DNA of 64,000 bases from Hypomesus transpacificus (GCF_021917145.1 NC_061070.1:11070078-11134077), one strand, 5' to 3'. Shown: positions 12,332 to 25,740, numbered from the stretch's first letter. Numbers and translations are program-made. Notes: a model not told the origin generated them from the letters alone.

Positions 12332-15016
12332 ATGACGACTTTGTATGATAAACTTGCCACCGTAATGCAACTTTTAGTTGACGAAGCCGTTCGTGAAATA
12401 AGTAGAATAAACGAAGAACGCACTGCTGTTTCTGAAATGGCATGTATTGTTGTCAATGACAGTGAACCAAGAAGCCGGTCAGTACAAGAACCAGAGGTAA
12501 AGTTACTTTGCTGGCTAGTTATCTACATTTAGTAGGAGATTCAAAGTTAGGTTTTTGCAACATCGCATGTGATATGGCATGTTAGTACTTGTGGAGGTGC
12601 ACCACCTTAGTGAATGTGAATTTTTTAAATGTCTTAGTTGACAAGTTAGCCAACAGTAGGACTTCTGAACTCAATAGTTTAACTTATGCCCTCCATAGCT
12701 GTTGTACATCATGAAGAGACTGACCAAAGAGGCCATGGAGAAGATCATTTGTCTCATATTTGAAGATACTTCTGCCCTGCACTCGGAGATGGCGGTGAGA
12801 CAAAGGGAGAATGAAGCACCGAGGCTTCATCAGGGAATGGATGAACGGTCGAGAATGGAAGAAACAGAGAAAGGTGGACGATAATCTTGTTTCTTGACGT
12901 ATACATTTTGTTACAGCTTCTTTAATTTCATATTTTTTTCATTTGTGCATGCATTGAAATCCTACACATCATGTTTCAGTGCACACCAGTAGAGATGGAA
13001 AAGAGATCACAGTGGTGTGTTCTGGGTCTGTTTTAGGAGTCCCCTACAGTAAGGTAAGTCTTCAGCACCAAGTGTTTAATTTATTCAAATATGTTCAATC
13101 CAGTAATCTATTGCAGTGTATCTCTAGACTGTACTTTCATAGGAACTTTTTTCATTTTCACATGGCGAGTGACGGCTATTTCATGAATGGAAATGTCTTA
13201 TTTGTACTACTAACCTCTCTCACAGTCCACAGACAATGCGATGGAAAGTCTTCAATGGAGCATCCAGAAGGAACAGAGACTGCGACCGGGATCGCTGACC
13301 AAAGAGAAACTCCTGGAGGAGCCCTTGGGAGACAAGGAGATGGAGACACAGCTGTCATCGGTAGAGCCTTCAGAAACGCACCATCCTACTCCTAAAGACA
13401 GTGTCCGTGATCCCAGAAACATGGCTCCCACTGCAATTCCTATGACCTTGCGACCGAGGAGATGCAAGAAGAACCATGGCAAGGCGGCCTCTAACATAAA
13501 CTGTGGCCTCTGTGGGAAGGCTTTCAGGAAGCAAAGTCATCTCAAAGCCCACCAGCTTGTGCACAGTGGAGAGAAGCCATTCAAATGCACACAGTGTAAT
13601 AGGGGATTTTCAGCCAAACACAGTGTCAAAGTACACCAACTGGTAGTACACAAGAGGGAGAAGCGATTCATGTGCACATACTGCGGCAAAATGTTCGGCA
13701 CCCCCAGCCATCTTAAAGAACACCAGGTGGCTTCTAAAGGAGAGCACAAGACCAAATGTGCTTTATGTGAAAAGCTACTCCCCGCGAAATGTAGCCTCAG
13801 AGCACACAGAATAGCCGCCCACAAGGAGGAGAAGAGATTCCGCTGCAGCCAGTGTGGGAGGGGCTTCGACAGAAGAAGCGACGCGGTGCAACACCAGAGG
13901 ACGCACAGGGGGGAGAGGCCGTTCGAGTGCGCCACGTGCGGCAAGAGTTTCACAACTCAAAGGAGTTTAAAAGTGCACCAGCTCACCGTTCACAAAGGGC
14001 AGAAACGGTTTAAATGTAGCATTTGTGGCAAATGTTTCAGCCAGAGCAGCGGCCTGAGGTGTCACGAAAGGACTCATACAGGGGACAAGCCTTATATATG
14101 TGACATATGCGGCAGAGGCTTTTCCATGAAAGGTTCCCTGAATGTACACCAACGAGTTCACACCGGAGAGAAATTGTTGAGTTGCAAGACGTGTGGGAAG
14201 AGTTTTGCGTTGAGGGCCAACCTGAATCGTCATCAGCACACTCACACTGGAGTCAAGGCATTCCCCTGTGAGGTATGCCGGAAGAGTTTCACCCAATCCA
14301 GCTATCTCAAGGTCCACCAGCGCATTCACACGGGAGAAAGAGCATTCATATGCGACGTCTGCGGGAAAAGCTTCAACCAAAACAGTTCCCTGAAGGTTCA
14401 CAAGTCGACACACACGAATGAGAAACCTTACAACTGCTCCGAGTGTGGGAAGAGTTTCCGATCCGCTCAGTATTTCAAACATCACGAACGGATGCACACA
14501 GGGGACATCAATCACACCTGCGAGGATTGTGGAAAGTGTTTTCCGAGTCCTTACGCTCTTAGAAGCCACCGGCAGGTGCACGCAGGCGGGAAGCACTTGA
14601 CCTGCGACATCTGTGGCCAGAGCTACAGCACCGTGAGATATTTGAACACGCACAAACTCACACACACGGAGGGGAAGCCGTTTAGCTGCCCTCTGTGCCA
14701 GAAGACGTTCGGCACACAGAACAGCCTTAATCTTCACCAGCGAACTCACACGGGAGAAAAGCCTTTTGTCTGTGAGGTCTGTGGCAAAAGCTTCAGCGTG
14801 GCTCACAACCTGGTGAGACACAGCCGAGTTCACACGGGGGAGAAGCCATTTTCGTGCACTGTGTGTTGGAAGAGTTTCAGCCAAGCCAACAATCTTAAAG
14901 CACATCTGCATGTGCACTCTGGGGAAAAACCTTACATATGCCCCCAATGTGGGAAATGTTTCTCCTGTATGCGGAATCTAAAGAAACATAAGTGTGCCGT
15001 TGAGCAGAATGTATAA
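12332..15016 (+). CDS. C2H2 zinc-finger protein (about 18 fingers)
   Basis: This is a probable DNA-binding transcription regulator; no orthologue can be named. Four coding exons: 12332-12496, 12699-12873, 12980-13053 and 13226-15016, total 2205 nt (734 aa). Exons 1-2 encode a helical, charged N-terminus including KEAMEKIICLIFEDTSALHS, a segment I associate with the N-termini of fish poly-zinc-finger proteins; it is not a KRAB box. The last exon encodes about 18 tandem C2H2 fingers with TGEKPF-type linkers. Finger 3 has H-x7-H spacing and the last finger ends HKC, so both are probably degenerate. A weak donor (GTGGAC) follows exon 2, the least certain junction. The start is the ATG at 12332 and an upstream start cannot be excluded. 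The long antisense frame at 13967-14947 is a shadow of the finger repeats. Confidence 0.88.
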
Positions 15017-15817
15017 CGTTCAACAATAATGTTGATAATTGTTGGTAAATTGAGTCTCGACTGAGCTCAAATACTGTAGCTTATTTAATATAAAATGCTG
15101 TTCAACAATGCTTTTACTTAATGTATATATCATAGTATGAAACAAACCACATATGAATGTGCTCCCCATGTAGTTATTGGTAACATTAAATATATGTGAA
15201 ATCAAACAATTTTTGGAGGCGCAATCTCAGGCAACCAGCCTCCCTACCCATTCATTGAGTCTTTGACATAAGTGCACATATTATTTGACTTCTGGTTCGA
15301 CTTTGACTGTTGTCATATGAAATAAACCATGTTATCAGTGACAGTTACTGACAATAACAAACATGTGTGCCTTATGTCTGTCTTCGGTAATACTTTTTAA
15401 GACACAGTGCAGTGTGTCCAAATACTGATGGATCTACAGATCAGAAGAAAACCACCAGTTCAGGAACCAGGTGCCTTTGGTGTGGAGATGTTACCACCAG
15501 CCTTAGTTGAATTTGTCATTTAAAGTGAAAGAATGAAATTAAGGATATTTTTTGTCTGTATTCTACCAAAATGAAAGTGGAGTTTACTCAACATAAAAAT
15601 ATATATTTATTAAAAAAAATGGTGGGGCATCAATGATGTATAATAGCTTGAGGTCAATCTGAGGGTGAGGCCTCAAGACCGCACAGTCAACACTGGTGTT
15701 CTCCATACCAACCTCAGAAGTTGGTAGATCACATGATCATACAAACACATTGTTCACACAGTGTTTGTGTAAAGCAGGTCACGGGATTAATTCCAGTCAA
15801 GCAGGAAATGACTGAGA
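15017..15817. other. Convergent 3' UTR interval between the zinc-finger gene and mgme1
   Basis: No coding potential is seen. AATAAA at 15321-15326 fits polyadenylation of the plus-strand zinc-finger gene. TTTATT at 15606-15611, which is AATAAA on the minus strand, fits mgme1. The two transcripts therefore appear to end without overlapping. Confidence 0.55.
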
Positions 15818-17164
15818 TCACTTTCCTTCAGTATATTCCTCCAGGCGGACCAGCCATTTCTCCCAGTAATGCAGAACCTGCTCGGAGCTGATTGGGTGAG
15901 GGTGGGCTGGTGTTCCATCCTTATAGGCCACAACTATCAGTCCATTTTCCACCTATAGGGAGACAGTGGATGATCCAGTACCGATAGCAAAAGAAGGTTT
16001 GCTCATTCGATTGGAGGATGACAGTCGTACCTGGTAACTGTAGTTGTCGTCATTGTTTAAGGCCCCAATATAAGCTGCCACCTGAAGAGGATTGTCATAG
16101 GTGTTACTGAGGTAAGGTTTGGGCTTCTCTGAAGTCTTCCAGTCGATGACACACCGCACACCCCTAGAAGAATATACGAGTTTTAGAAAATTGGGGACTA
16201 AAACCATGTAACTAAAAGATGATGCACAGATGGTGTCGGTCTGAATGATCAGTAGGCCACATTGTTGTTTTACCTGTAATTGGCCACACAGTCCACTATG
16301 CCCAGGTAGCCAAGGGTTGCATGATTTACAGTGCTTTCGATGGCTCTCACTCCACTGACATCCTCCAATACATGACGGATACTCTCCATGTAGCCCTCTG
16401 TCTCTGGTGGGCATTCTGACATCTCTTTAGGTTCCGTGTCTACCCCAGGTGTCTCATCTACCAGTCCCAGAAAGTTCTCCACAACTGTATGAAAAAGCTT
16501 CCCTTGTCTGAATAGATCTTAACATAAACACATTTGATTTATTATAATACACAATCATAACTTGATATGATGTTTTCTGACTTCTTTATTAAACGTATAC
16601 ACTTGAGATTGGGGTCTACTTACTTTGACTGTACTCTCTAAAGCCTTCTTCTCCCAGCTCTGCAATCATCCTCCTCCTCCACCTTTCCAAAACATACACT
16701 TGCTCTGGGGACATGGTCTGCTGAAGGATGCGAGTCACACTAGGAACCGAGTGCATGCCTTTACCCCTCTGTAAAACGATTTGCGTTGGAGGTCCTGGTC
16801 CTCCCCCCATTTCACACGTCCTGTCAGGGTTCACTAAAGGGTGATGGATCTTTGGTGCTTTCGGTACAAGTCTTTGAGAAGGTATTTGAGATTTTACAAC
16901 AGGTCCATAGACGTAAGAATCTTCTTCTTGTAGGGTCTCTGGGGTTTGACAACTTACTTTAGAGGAAACGACCGTTTTGATAAGTAAAGAATATCGCTCA
17001 CTATCCACGGCACTGTATTCACTGTTTTTCTTACGTGCTCTGCTTGAATGTGATGTGGAGAAGCTGTTCACAGAGGACGTGAAGCCGAAGTCTGAGGCCA
17101 GTCCTAAAACCAGCCTGTTTGCTTGACTACGCGGGGCACATCTCAACGTTTGGTAAACATGCAT
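15818..17164 (-). CDS. mgme1: Mitochondrial genome maintenance exonuclease 1
   Basis: MGME1 is a single-strand DNA exonuclease of the PD-(D/E)XK group that trims 5' flaps and linear DNA during mitochondrial DNA replication. Four exons in transcript order: 17164-16624, 16517-16274, 16163-16031 and 15952-15818, total 1053 nt (350 aa; human is 344). The catalytic core is visible as GIVDCVANY at the end of exon 2 and [14 protein letters not shown] in exon 3, giving the D...D-x-K pattern. [12 protein letters not shown] and the C-terminal [10 protein letters not shown] match the family closely. The first about 100 residues are poorly conserved and basic, as expected for a mitochondrial presequence. 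The gene is divergent from snx5, as in human. Confidence 0.95.
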
Positions 17165-17595
17165 TGTCGCACATTTGTGGGGTCACAAACGGTCAAAAAC
17201 AGGTCGAACACTTACCTAAACGTAACCCAAATGATTATCACCCCATCTGAACGCTAGATTCACTAAACTGTAGCTAGTTTGGTCGGAGCTAGCAAGTTGC
17301 ACGAGTTTGTTCCATATCACTATGTAGCCTAGACACGTGTTTGATTGACTTACCGCAAACGCAATCGTTGGAATTGTGAAGTCGACGATGTCCATTCAAA
17401 ATAGTTCAGGGCGGGATCTAACCATCTTCCTCAGTCATAGGACAAAAATCGAAATGGGTCAATCCTGAAGAGTGAAGACTAGTGGTAAACTAGGCACGGC
17501 ACAGTGTTGACAGCTATCTGGCCTGGTGAGCCTATCTACTGTAGCAACGTTTAAAACTATTTTTCTGACTATCTGTCAAGTTTTTTTTTCCGATC
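17165..17595. promoter_or_regulatory. Shared bidirectional promoter region of mgme1 and snx5
   Basis: Only 431 bp separate the two divergent start codons, so both 5' UTRs and core promoters must lie here unless there are upstream untranslated exons. No TATA box is evident in either direction, which is usual for housekeeping bidirectional promoters. The arrangement is conserved with human SNX5/MGME1. Confidence 0.7.
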
Positions 17596-20500
17596 ATGAC
17601 ATCATCCATTGATGAAAGCGAAAAAGACAAGGTAAATGACTCGTTGTCGTTTACGTATCATATAACAATTTTGTTTACTTACAGACAGATCATTTAGATT
17701 AGCTGTCTAGCTAGGTTAGCCGTTTTAACAAGTTATCACAATCCAGCTGGTTTTTCTTTGTTGCTACAATGCTTGGTTGCACCGAGTCAACCCTCCAGTC
17801 TATTTCTCTTGCTCGATAATTTTGAATGCAATACTTTCGCTGAAATACTGATTGTTTTCTGCACTTTGTAACAACTAGCTAGCCAGCAGCTTCAGCAGCT
17901 TTAGTGGATACTTCCTGTAATCGTAATGTTGCTGAAGCACACGAGAGGAATTGCACTCATTGTCCATTCTCATACAGTACATGTACATGAATTTACGGCA
18001 GTCTGCCAATATTTATAGATTTTTTATAGGGTTGCATTCCAGTCTGATATTCACCACTTTAATGTTCTAATCCAGTCCAGTTAGTACAGACCAGCAAAGT
18101 GGTTTATTGAGTTAGTAACTGACAGTCACATACTTGTGAACAGTTCATGTTGATCTCAAAGAAAATAAGTTTAGAAGAATTTATAATGCTGCAGTTAGTT
18201 ACTGTTTACTGTCCTTGTGTTTTCTGATGTAGGCACGTTCAGTGTCTGTGGACCTGAACAATGATGCCTCTCTGCTCATTGACATTCCTGATGCACTCTG
18301 TGAAAGAGACAAAGTCAAGTTTACTGTCCATACCAAGGTAAAGAGTCTGCCTTTTTTTAAATCTTCTGCCTGCATTACTCAAATAATATATCTTGTAATA
18401 CTCGGGGTGGTATTTAATCTGTCTTTTCAGACCACACTCAGTTCCTTCCAGAAGCAGGATTTTTCTGTTCCCAGACAGCATGAGGACTTTATCTGGCTTC
18501 ACGATACACTGGTCGAGACTGAGGATTACGCTGGTCTCATTGTAAGTCTATCTTTAGTTGATCCTGCTCACACACATCCACAGATATTTCTTGTATCTCT
18601 GTGCTTGTGGTTTTCCTCACCATCGGAAAGCGTTAGTGGAAAGATGCAATCGGTTTCTCTTATGGACCTTTGTTAGGGTTGCCAACCGTCCCGAATGGTC
18701 CGAGACATCCCGAATTCTGGGGGATTTTGATTTATCCCGTCAGGGACAGCTCCAGTCCTGTATTCCAATCACAGCCTCGCCGGCCAATAATAGGCTACTG
18801 TAAAAGCGCCAAAACTCACGCAAACGTTGCTATGGGACAGGACTGTTGCTGTGACAGTGTGTGTGATCTGGCCACTGGTGAGGTGAGCGTTATCGTGTGT
18901 CAAAATGAGAAACTTGTAATAATTGTCTGACTATTGCTATGAACAATACATCTAAGCGAGTACATTAGTGGTTTGCCAAAATTACACTGAAATTAGTAGG
19001 TTTATGGTATGGCTAATGGAAGCTTGCGATTTCCATTATTGTTGGTCAGCTGTTGGCGCGCGCGCATGTGCGTGTGCACACCTGGAAGAAAGTGTCCCTC
19101 ATTTGGGGTTGAGGAAATTTGCAACCCTAACCATAGTAGTTTTAGAGTTGTAAAGACGCATGTATCCTCCAATGCATACTGGGACTGACAGCTAGGAGGA
19201 TCTAACACTCACACACTTACCCTTCTCTCTGTGTCCCTCTCACCTTCCTCCCACTTTCCTCCTATATTTACATTTATTCATTACTCCTGTCTCTACAGAT
19301 TCCGCCAGCACCTCCAAAGCCAGACTTTGAGAGCCCAAGGGATAAAATGCACAAGCTAGGGGAGGGTGAAGCCTCTATGACCAAGGAGGAGTACACCAAG
19401 ATGAAGCAGGAGCTGGAGGCGTATGTTTGGCCCCTTCACACAAAATTCCAGACAATATTCATCAGTCAAATTTGACTGAAAGTGTTTTGTTTTAGATACG
19501 TGAATACAATCGTTGCAGCCATGATGTCCTGTGAATGGGGTATGTGGGTATGTCCCGTGTTCTGTATTTCAGTGAGTACCTGGCGGTGTTTAAGAAGACC
19601 GTACAGGTCCATGAAATCTTCCTGCAGAGGCTGTCCTCTCATTCTGTTCTAAGCAAGGACAGAAACTTCCAGATATTCTTGGAGTACGACCAGGATGTGA
19701 GTCCGACTGACCACGTGCTTTCAAGTGCTTAACCTACTTCCTTTCCCTGTCAGGCGGTATGGGGCTAAGAGAATGGCATGGGGCGGGAGGGGTTAATGGG
19801 GGGGGAAGGAAGGCCACACGAATCCTGCTGAATTCAGCTGGTTTGGTCTGTAGCCAATCGAGCTGAGGGTTTTAATTAGCTCCGGAAATAATGTTTGGAC
19901 ATTCTCGTTGTAAATGAGCAGGTTTCAGTGTGGATTCCATTGTAATGCACTTCATGTAGGTGGGTGTAGCTCAGTGGTAGAGAATCAGACTGCAGATCCA
20001 GAGGTTGAAGGTCGGATCTACTGCTTTGGATAAAAGCCTCGACTAAATGAATGCGTTATTAGAATGATTCATATCAATGTGATCTGACATTGACTTTTGA
20101 GATTTCTTATTGTTGTTTTTCTTTGCTGACGTCAGCTGACTGTGCGGAGAAAAAATGCAAAGGAGATGTTTGGGGGATTCTTCAAGAACATGGTTAAGAC
20201 CGCTGATGAAGTCATCCTCTCAGGGATTAAGGTGTGGCTTCTGCATATCTTGGACGAAAAATGTGTTTGTGATTTTCGTATTATTATATATTATAGAATC
20301 ATTATATAAATTTCGATTTTTTAATTCTAAACCTTTTCTGGCGGGGCTGGGGTTGTTTGTTGCAGGAAGTTGACGACTTCTTTGAGCAAGAAAAAGTCTT
20401 CCTTTTGGATTATTCTGGCAAGATTAAAGACTCTACAGCCAAAGCGGAGAAAATGACACGCTCTCACAAAAGTATAAATGACAAGTGTTTTTAGTTTTCC

Positions 20501-21845
20501 CCCCCACATGGTAACAATGGATGATTTATGGAACGATACACTGATTGCACTTGTCCCCATGCGTAGATGTAGCTGACGATTACATTCACATCTCCGCCAC
20601 GTTGAACAGTCTTTCAGCTGACGACAACACGGCACTTAAAAAGTGAGTACAAATGACACATATTTCTTAGAGAAACACGAGATTGTTTTCATGCGACAGA
20701 GATCAAGAACAACACTGAAGATTCAATTGGACATTTGATCATTTGTTTTACTTTAAAGGCACATTGAGAAGTTTGCTGACTTGTTTGAGAAGCTCAGGGT
20801 AAGGATCTTTAGTTCTGTCCTGCTCAACCTTCCTACACTTTACCCACTTCTTCAAATCTTTTCTAATATGGGTTGTTTTTTGTCTTCTTGTCACCACCCT
20901 GCAGAAAGTGGAGGGCAGAGTATCATCTGACCAGGAGCTGAAACTCACAGAGCTCCTGAGATACTACATGAGGGACATCCAGGCTGCCAAGGTGAGCTGC
21001 AGCCCTCTGCTACAGACAGAACCACAAACATATAACACACAGACAGCTTTGTTTCAAGTTTGGTCAGCCATCTTACCAGAATTACCAAGGCTGTGCATTG
21101 TTACCATATGGTTCTTTTTGGAGTAAAACAGCAACATGGTTTATGTGTTTATCAGGACCTTCTGTACAGACGAGCCCGTGCCCTTGCTGACTACGAGAAC
21201 TCCAACAAGGCCCTGGAGAAGGCCCGGATGAGGAGCAAAGACGTAGCCCAGGCAGAGGAGCACCAGCAACAGTGCCTGAAGAAGTTTGACAAACTCTCAG
21301 AGTCTGGGAAGAAAGGTCAGCTGGAGAGTGGGTGTGGAACTGGGCTGCTGTATCGTATTTGTGCTGTGGCGTTTCAAGTGAAATCTTGAACCTTCCTTCA
21401 CAGAGCTCACTAGTTTCAAGGGCAGGCGGGTTGTGGCCTTCCGGAAGAACCTCATAGAGATGGCTGAGCTGGAGATAAAACATGCTAAGGTGAGTGCTAT
21501 CTATGCAGAATCCTCATGTTACCTCTCTGTAGACGGAAAGTTTCTTCAAAACACAGGTCTATTTATCTATAGAATGTCAACAAAACAAACAAAATATACA
21601 CAAAACATAATCGGCGTATAATACTATTTTGTTCTTTTATACATTTCAACTTCCCTAATTCTGTGGATTCATTCGACACGCCTTAACGATATCTCAAAGA
21701 CCTGATGAGATTGTCACCCTAAAGCTTTTGCTAAGATATTGTTTTGTATGTACCTAAGTTAAAGTGACGCCTCTTTTCCCTCTGACACCCCCAGAACAAT
21801 GTGGGCCTTCTGCAGGGCTGCATTGAGCTGCTCAAGAGCAACTGA
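17596..21845 (+). CDS. snx5: Sorting nexin 5
   Basis: SNX5 is a PX-BAR sorting nexin that pairs with SNX1/SNX2 to tubulate endosomes and recycle cargo to the Golgi. Thirteen coding exons: 17596-17631, 18233-18337, 18431-18541, 19299-19420, 19573-19696, 20136-20231, 20366-20471, 20577-20642, 20759-20798, 20905-20991, 21155-21315, 21404-21489 and 21795-21845. They total 1191 nt (396 aa; human is 404). Exons 2-6 encode the PX domain, including [17 protein letters not shown] and the SNX5/6-type insert [14 protein letters not shown]. Exons 6-13 encode the BAR coiled coil, ending [12 protein letters not shown]. All splice sites are GT/AG and phases agree. It is head-to-head with mgme1 and upstream of rrbp1, as on human 20p. 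Confidence 0.96.
18673..19130. mobile_element. Possible short inverted-repeat element in snx5 intron 3
   Basis: TTAGGGTTGC on the left is mirrored exactly by GCAACCCTAA on the right, 458 bp apart. The left end continues as CCAACCGTCCCGAAT, which resembles a repeat common in fish genomes. No convincing target duplication was found, so the boundaries are tentative. Confidence 0.45.
19970..20060 (+). mobile_element. tRNA-Cys-like SINE fragment in snx5 intron 5
   Basis: GGTGTAGCTCAGTGGTAGAG followed by ACTGCAGATC resembles the A-box and anticodon arm of tRNA-Cys (GCA). The T-arm is degenerate, and the unit runs into TTGGATAAAAGCCTCGACTAAATGAATG, a relative of the SINE tail seen elsewhere in this window. 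It is therefore a SINE or tRNA pseudogene, not a functional tRNA. Confidence 0.7.
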
Positions 21846-24010
21846 CCTGTGAACCCCCCTCTCCATCCTTCACCAAGTGACCCGCCTTTTGAAAGGACAC
21901 ATGGACACCTTCCACCCTAGCCAGTGTCAGATGTCACTTGGGCCAGCTGTCTGCTCCCATGTTTACTGCTTTGTACCCTATACCCTACCCCAGTGTTCTG
22001 TCCTCTCTCTCTTCCATGTCCCCAAAAAGTCCTCACCTTTTGTGATTGCATTCAGGGACAGTGACGACCAGCACATGTATGATCTTCCATTTTATTTTTT
22101 ACATCATGGATTATATTGGCAATATGTATGCTTGCGTTCTCTCGTTATACCATGTTTTGTATGCAGGTGGAGGCAATTGGCTTGTGATCTTTGCTTAATT
22201 AACAGGCTCTAACCCCTTGCTTTCTCACATTAGCCTATGCACAAAATGGCTAACTAGACAGAGTGGCTTTGGTTTATGTAACATTGAGGTTCCTTTGAGT
22301 TCAAATGCAGTTTTTCATTTGTTTCTTTTCCATTGCTTAACCACTGAGTCACTCGAATACTTGTTTTACAATTTGTTGGTGAGATACTGACAGTTGGCAC
22401 TTGTCTAATGTTTACCCATGGAAATCATTTTGAAAGAAAAGATGCATTGAAAAGAGCTGTGATGTTAGAGCTTTTGGCCTACTGTAGATGGAAGTCCTCA
22501 GGGATTGGAGTGTGACCAAGCCGGATTCCGCTAAACTTCCAGTTTGCTCTTCACAAATCAGGACTGAGAAGCTTGCTGTGTTAGCACATGGGAATGGTTA
22601 TACCTCAGGAATAGTAGCATGAGATTTGCTCACATTCCTTTCAGTCAGTCATAACTACAACAGCTTTTTGTCTGAAGATGCACAGTTCTCTTGATGAGAT
22701 TAGAACAGATTAGATCATTTTTGTCCTGCCCTAGTTTCAGTTGCTCTTCAGTACATTTAGATTGGAGCCTTTAAAAGGACATTACTAGTGAATGAAGGCT
22801 GGTGGTCCACCCTAAACCCTCCTACCACACTCTGAGATTGAGGTGTAATGCAGTAGTGGGCTGACTGCCCGTAAGTCATCTTCCCACAGTGTGACAGTGA
22901 GTCATCTTACTAATGACACCAGGAAGAGCTGTGTTCCAGGAAGAAGGCTAGTCATCTCCTCATTCCACCAGTAGCATGTGCTTGTTGTATTAGGCACTTG
23001 TGTTTTGTGTACTTGAATGAATGTATACTTAACAAAAGTGATTGATAAGCAATACACTACACATACAAGGCATGTTCAACTCCTATTTTGGACTCCTGGA
23101 CAGTCATTTAACTCAGTGCACTTATTCAGAAGGACATGGCGTTTGTCTGAGAGGGCTACAGTGTCTGATGCACACCATCATACCTTATTCACCAGTTATA
23201 CATTGCTTTCAGTGTTTAGCCAGTGTGGCACCTCTAGTGAATTGAATGACTAACATGACCTCCTCCATCCATGGCTCCCCAAATACTTTTGTTACTGATA
23301 ACACCACCAACAAAATATTCACTTTTAGGCCAAACCTTGTTACCTGTATAAACGTGCCAATGGACCAGAAGGTTCATATTTGATTTCAAATGAGTCTTGA
23401 AAGCAGTGATATACATGTAAAAATGCACTATGACGGTAAATACTCTGTGATATTGTTTCAAGTCCCCACTGATGTTTTGAAAGAGTGTTTTTTGATAACT
23501 GAATGTATTTGTAATGAAACCCAGCTGAGTAAATGCCTTTACATTGTGGTTTTCTTACAGAACATCTGGATTTTATAAATTTGCAATAATGGCATTAAAA
23601 CTTTTCCAAAATGTTATTTGTGTTGATTTGGACATTTATATTGTTGCTTGGTGAGAATACTTTTAATAAGAGATTTAAATGAATGACTGTCGTGCTCAGC
23701 CTGGATGAATGTTTAAGTCTCTAATAGGATCTAAAAATGTCTTTAAGGTAAAAACTAGAAGGACTGAAAGGGTTTTAGAAAGACTGTCAGTGTGTATTGT
23801 CTAAAAAGGACCAATGTGTTTTTTGTGCACCACTAGATGGCAGTGTTCTGCAGAAGAGGGAAAATAAGTCAAATCAAAAACCTTTTTTTTTTTTTCTTTT
23901 TCATAACTATTCTTTTTTAGTTCTCTCATTCCACATTGTCACGTTGTATACTGCAGATTGCCTGGGATGAACTTTCAAACTGGGATAGACTAGTCATGAA
24001 TAAAAACTTA
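21846..24010 (+). other. Probable snx5 3' UTR and flank
   Basis: No coding exon is recognised. An AATAAA at 23999-24004 is a possible end of a long snx5 3' UTR of about 2.1 kb; where the transcript really ends cannot be told from sequence. A T-run near 23882 is the only simple repeat of note. Confidence 0.35.
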
Positions 24011-25730
24011 AATGTGTTGTCTTTGCACCCTATCGGTGCTGAGGTTTCACAATGATAAGATTCATTGTTTTGTACAAAACCAGAGATGTGTAATACTCCT
24101 TAACCTTCTCTCACTATCTAGGCCTTTACGAAACACATTGCCAAATAGATTTGTTGATGGAATATATTGAGCATTTTTACTGCCATTCTTGCAATGCGTG
24201 TGTTTTGTGCTTGTTAAAGTCATTGGTCATCATGGACATTTAGGTCGAACAGTCTGGTGTGTGAGGTCAGTTGACAAGAAATGCCACAGTGCTCTTGGGA
24301 ATTGCCTTCAGCAAAACACATACAGTACTATATGTCTAACACCTCTTAAACAAACTTGTTTCTGCCAAAAGGTTCAGTGTGAACTTTGGTACCTTTGGAG
24401 ATTATAGTTCACCCGGTCTTACTTTGCTTTGCTCACAATAACTACATGTTGTACCTTCTGAGCCGTATGCCCTACATCTTGGCCTTAGCTTAATACATTC
24501 ACGATGTTCAGTAGGATCCCTGGTCATTAGGTTTGCCACATGCACAGGACTTTGTTACTGTTGATTATGATAACCTTTTGAACTCCCGACCACATTAGAC
24601 TGGCTTCCTGTCTCCCCCCGATATCCCACTGCCACCAAATATATCCATAAGGTCACAGGGAAATGTGCTGTTAGATAAGGGTATGTGTTTTCCTGTGTAT
24701 ATGAAGGTTTGTGTGTGTGTGTGTGTGTACTATACAGAAAATGTGTCCACCACCACACAGAGAGCTTAGAGACTTTCTAAGGAAACATTGCACTGGTGGA
24801 ACAGGAGCAAACAGACTTATTTTCACCTACTGTGACTTTCCACAGTCTAGCCCCTTGAGCAACACTTTTACCTCTGCGCCAATACGAGTGGACTGATATG
24901 CTGTATTGACCTACAGAAAGTAAAGTTGAGATAAGGACTCACTGACACAAAACTTCAGCCTCCATCAATTGTGGTGTGTCACTGTGCTATCTACTCCAGT
25001 ACGTCAGACATACTAAGAACCAATAAAATCCCAACACATCAATTGTGTTCAGGTAATGCTTGGTCAGCTGTAACCGAGGCAAGCGACATGATGTGTGCCA
25101 TTTGATTTGTAGTTATTGGACACATCCAAGAGGAGGGATCCAAAGAGCAAACACGAGTGATGAATCATTAACCTGAGGTATCCGATAGCTCAGGTTAATA
25201 GCTCAAGCTAAGGCCACACCGCCCAAGCATTTACTATGAGTCTATTCTCTGAAGACTATCCAAGTTTTGCATTGGTTTACAGTATCATTTTTTACTCTTT
25301 GAGTACCTTTTGAAACTTGAACCTTTTTTTGTTATCATTCAGTATATTTTTCATACTACAAACACATCTACCAATATGTGTGCACTGTCTGGATTACAAA
25401 AACAGATATTGCAAATATTGTTCTAACTTTAAGACTGGTTCACATGTTGTCCACGTCATTCCTCTGTTTGGCACGGCTTGATGTGACCTGGACTTTGATG
25501 TGACCTGAGTATCTTTATCCTCTTGGTTGTTTGATGATGTCACGCCCACATTGATTTGAGTCAATTGCTATGAGTAACAAGTACATTGACATGATTTGAT
25601 CCTGCTCCTCTTCACAATTCCTAACAGCCCATCTAAATCTCTCATACTGTTCCACACATCATAATCAGGTCATAGAATGGCTCCGCTTATGGACCAGTCT
25701 GGCGGGTGTATGTTGAAAAATCCATTGACA
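24011..25730. other. Intergenic stretch with no recognised gene
   Basis: Nothing in it looks coding. A short (GT)n run lies at about 24706-24728. The human neighbour expected here, BANF2, was not found. Confidence 0.4.
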
Positions 25731-25740
25731 TTCATTTTGG

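Noticed and set aside
13967-14947. 326-codon open frame on the minus strand
   Set aside because: It lies exactly opposite the tandem zinc fingers; repeated codon patterns keep the antisense frame open. No independent motif is seen.
19970-20045. Possible tRNA-Cys gene
   Set aside because: The A-box and GCA anticodon-like loop are present, but the T-arm and acceptor stem do not pair and a SINE tail follows.
21700-21790. Possible box C/D snoRNA in the last snx5 intron (human SNX5 hosts SNORD17)
   Set aside because: A TGATGA and a CTGA occur, but the C box lacks the leading purine, the D box is too close to the splice acceptor, no terminal stem is visible, and the size does not fit SNORD17.
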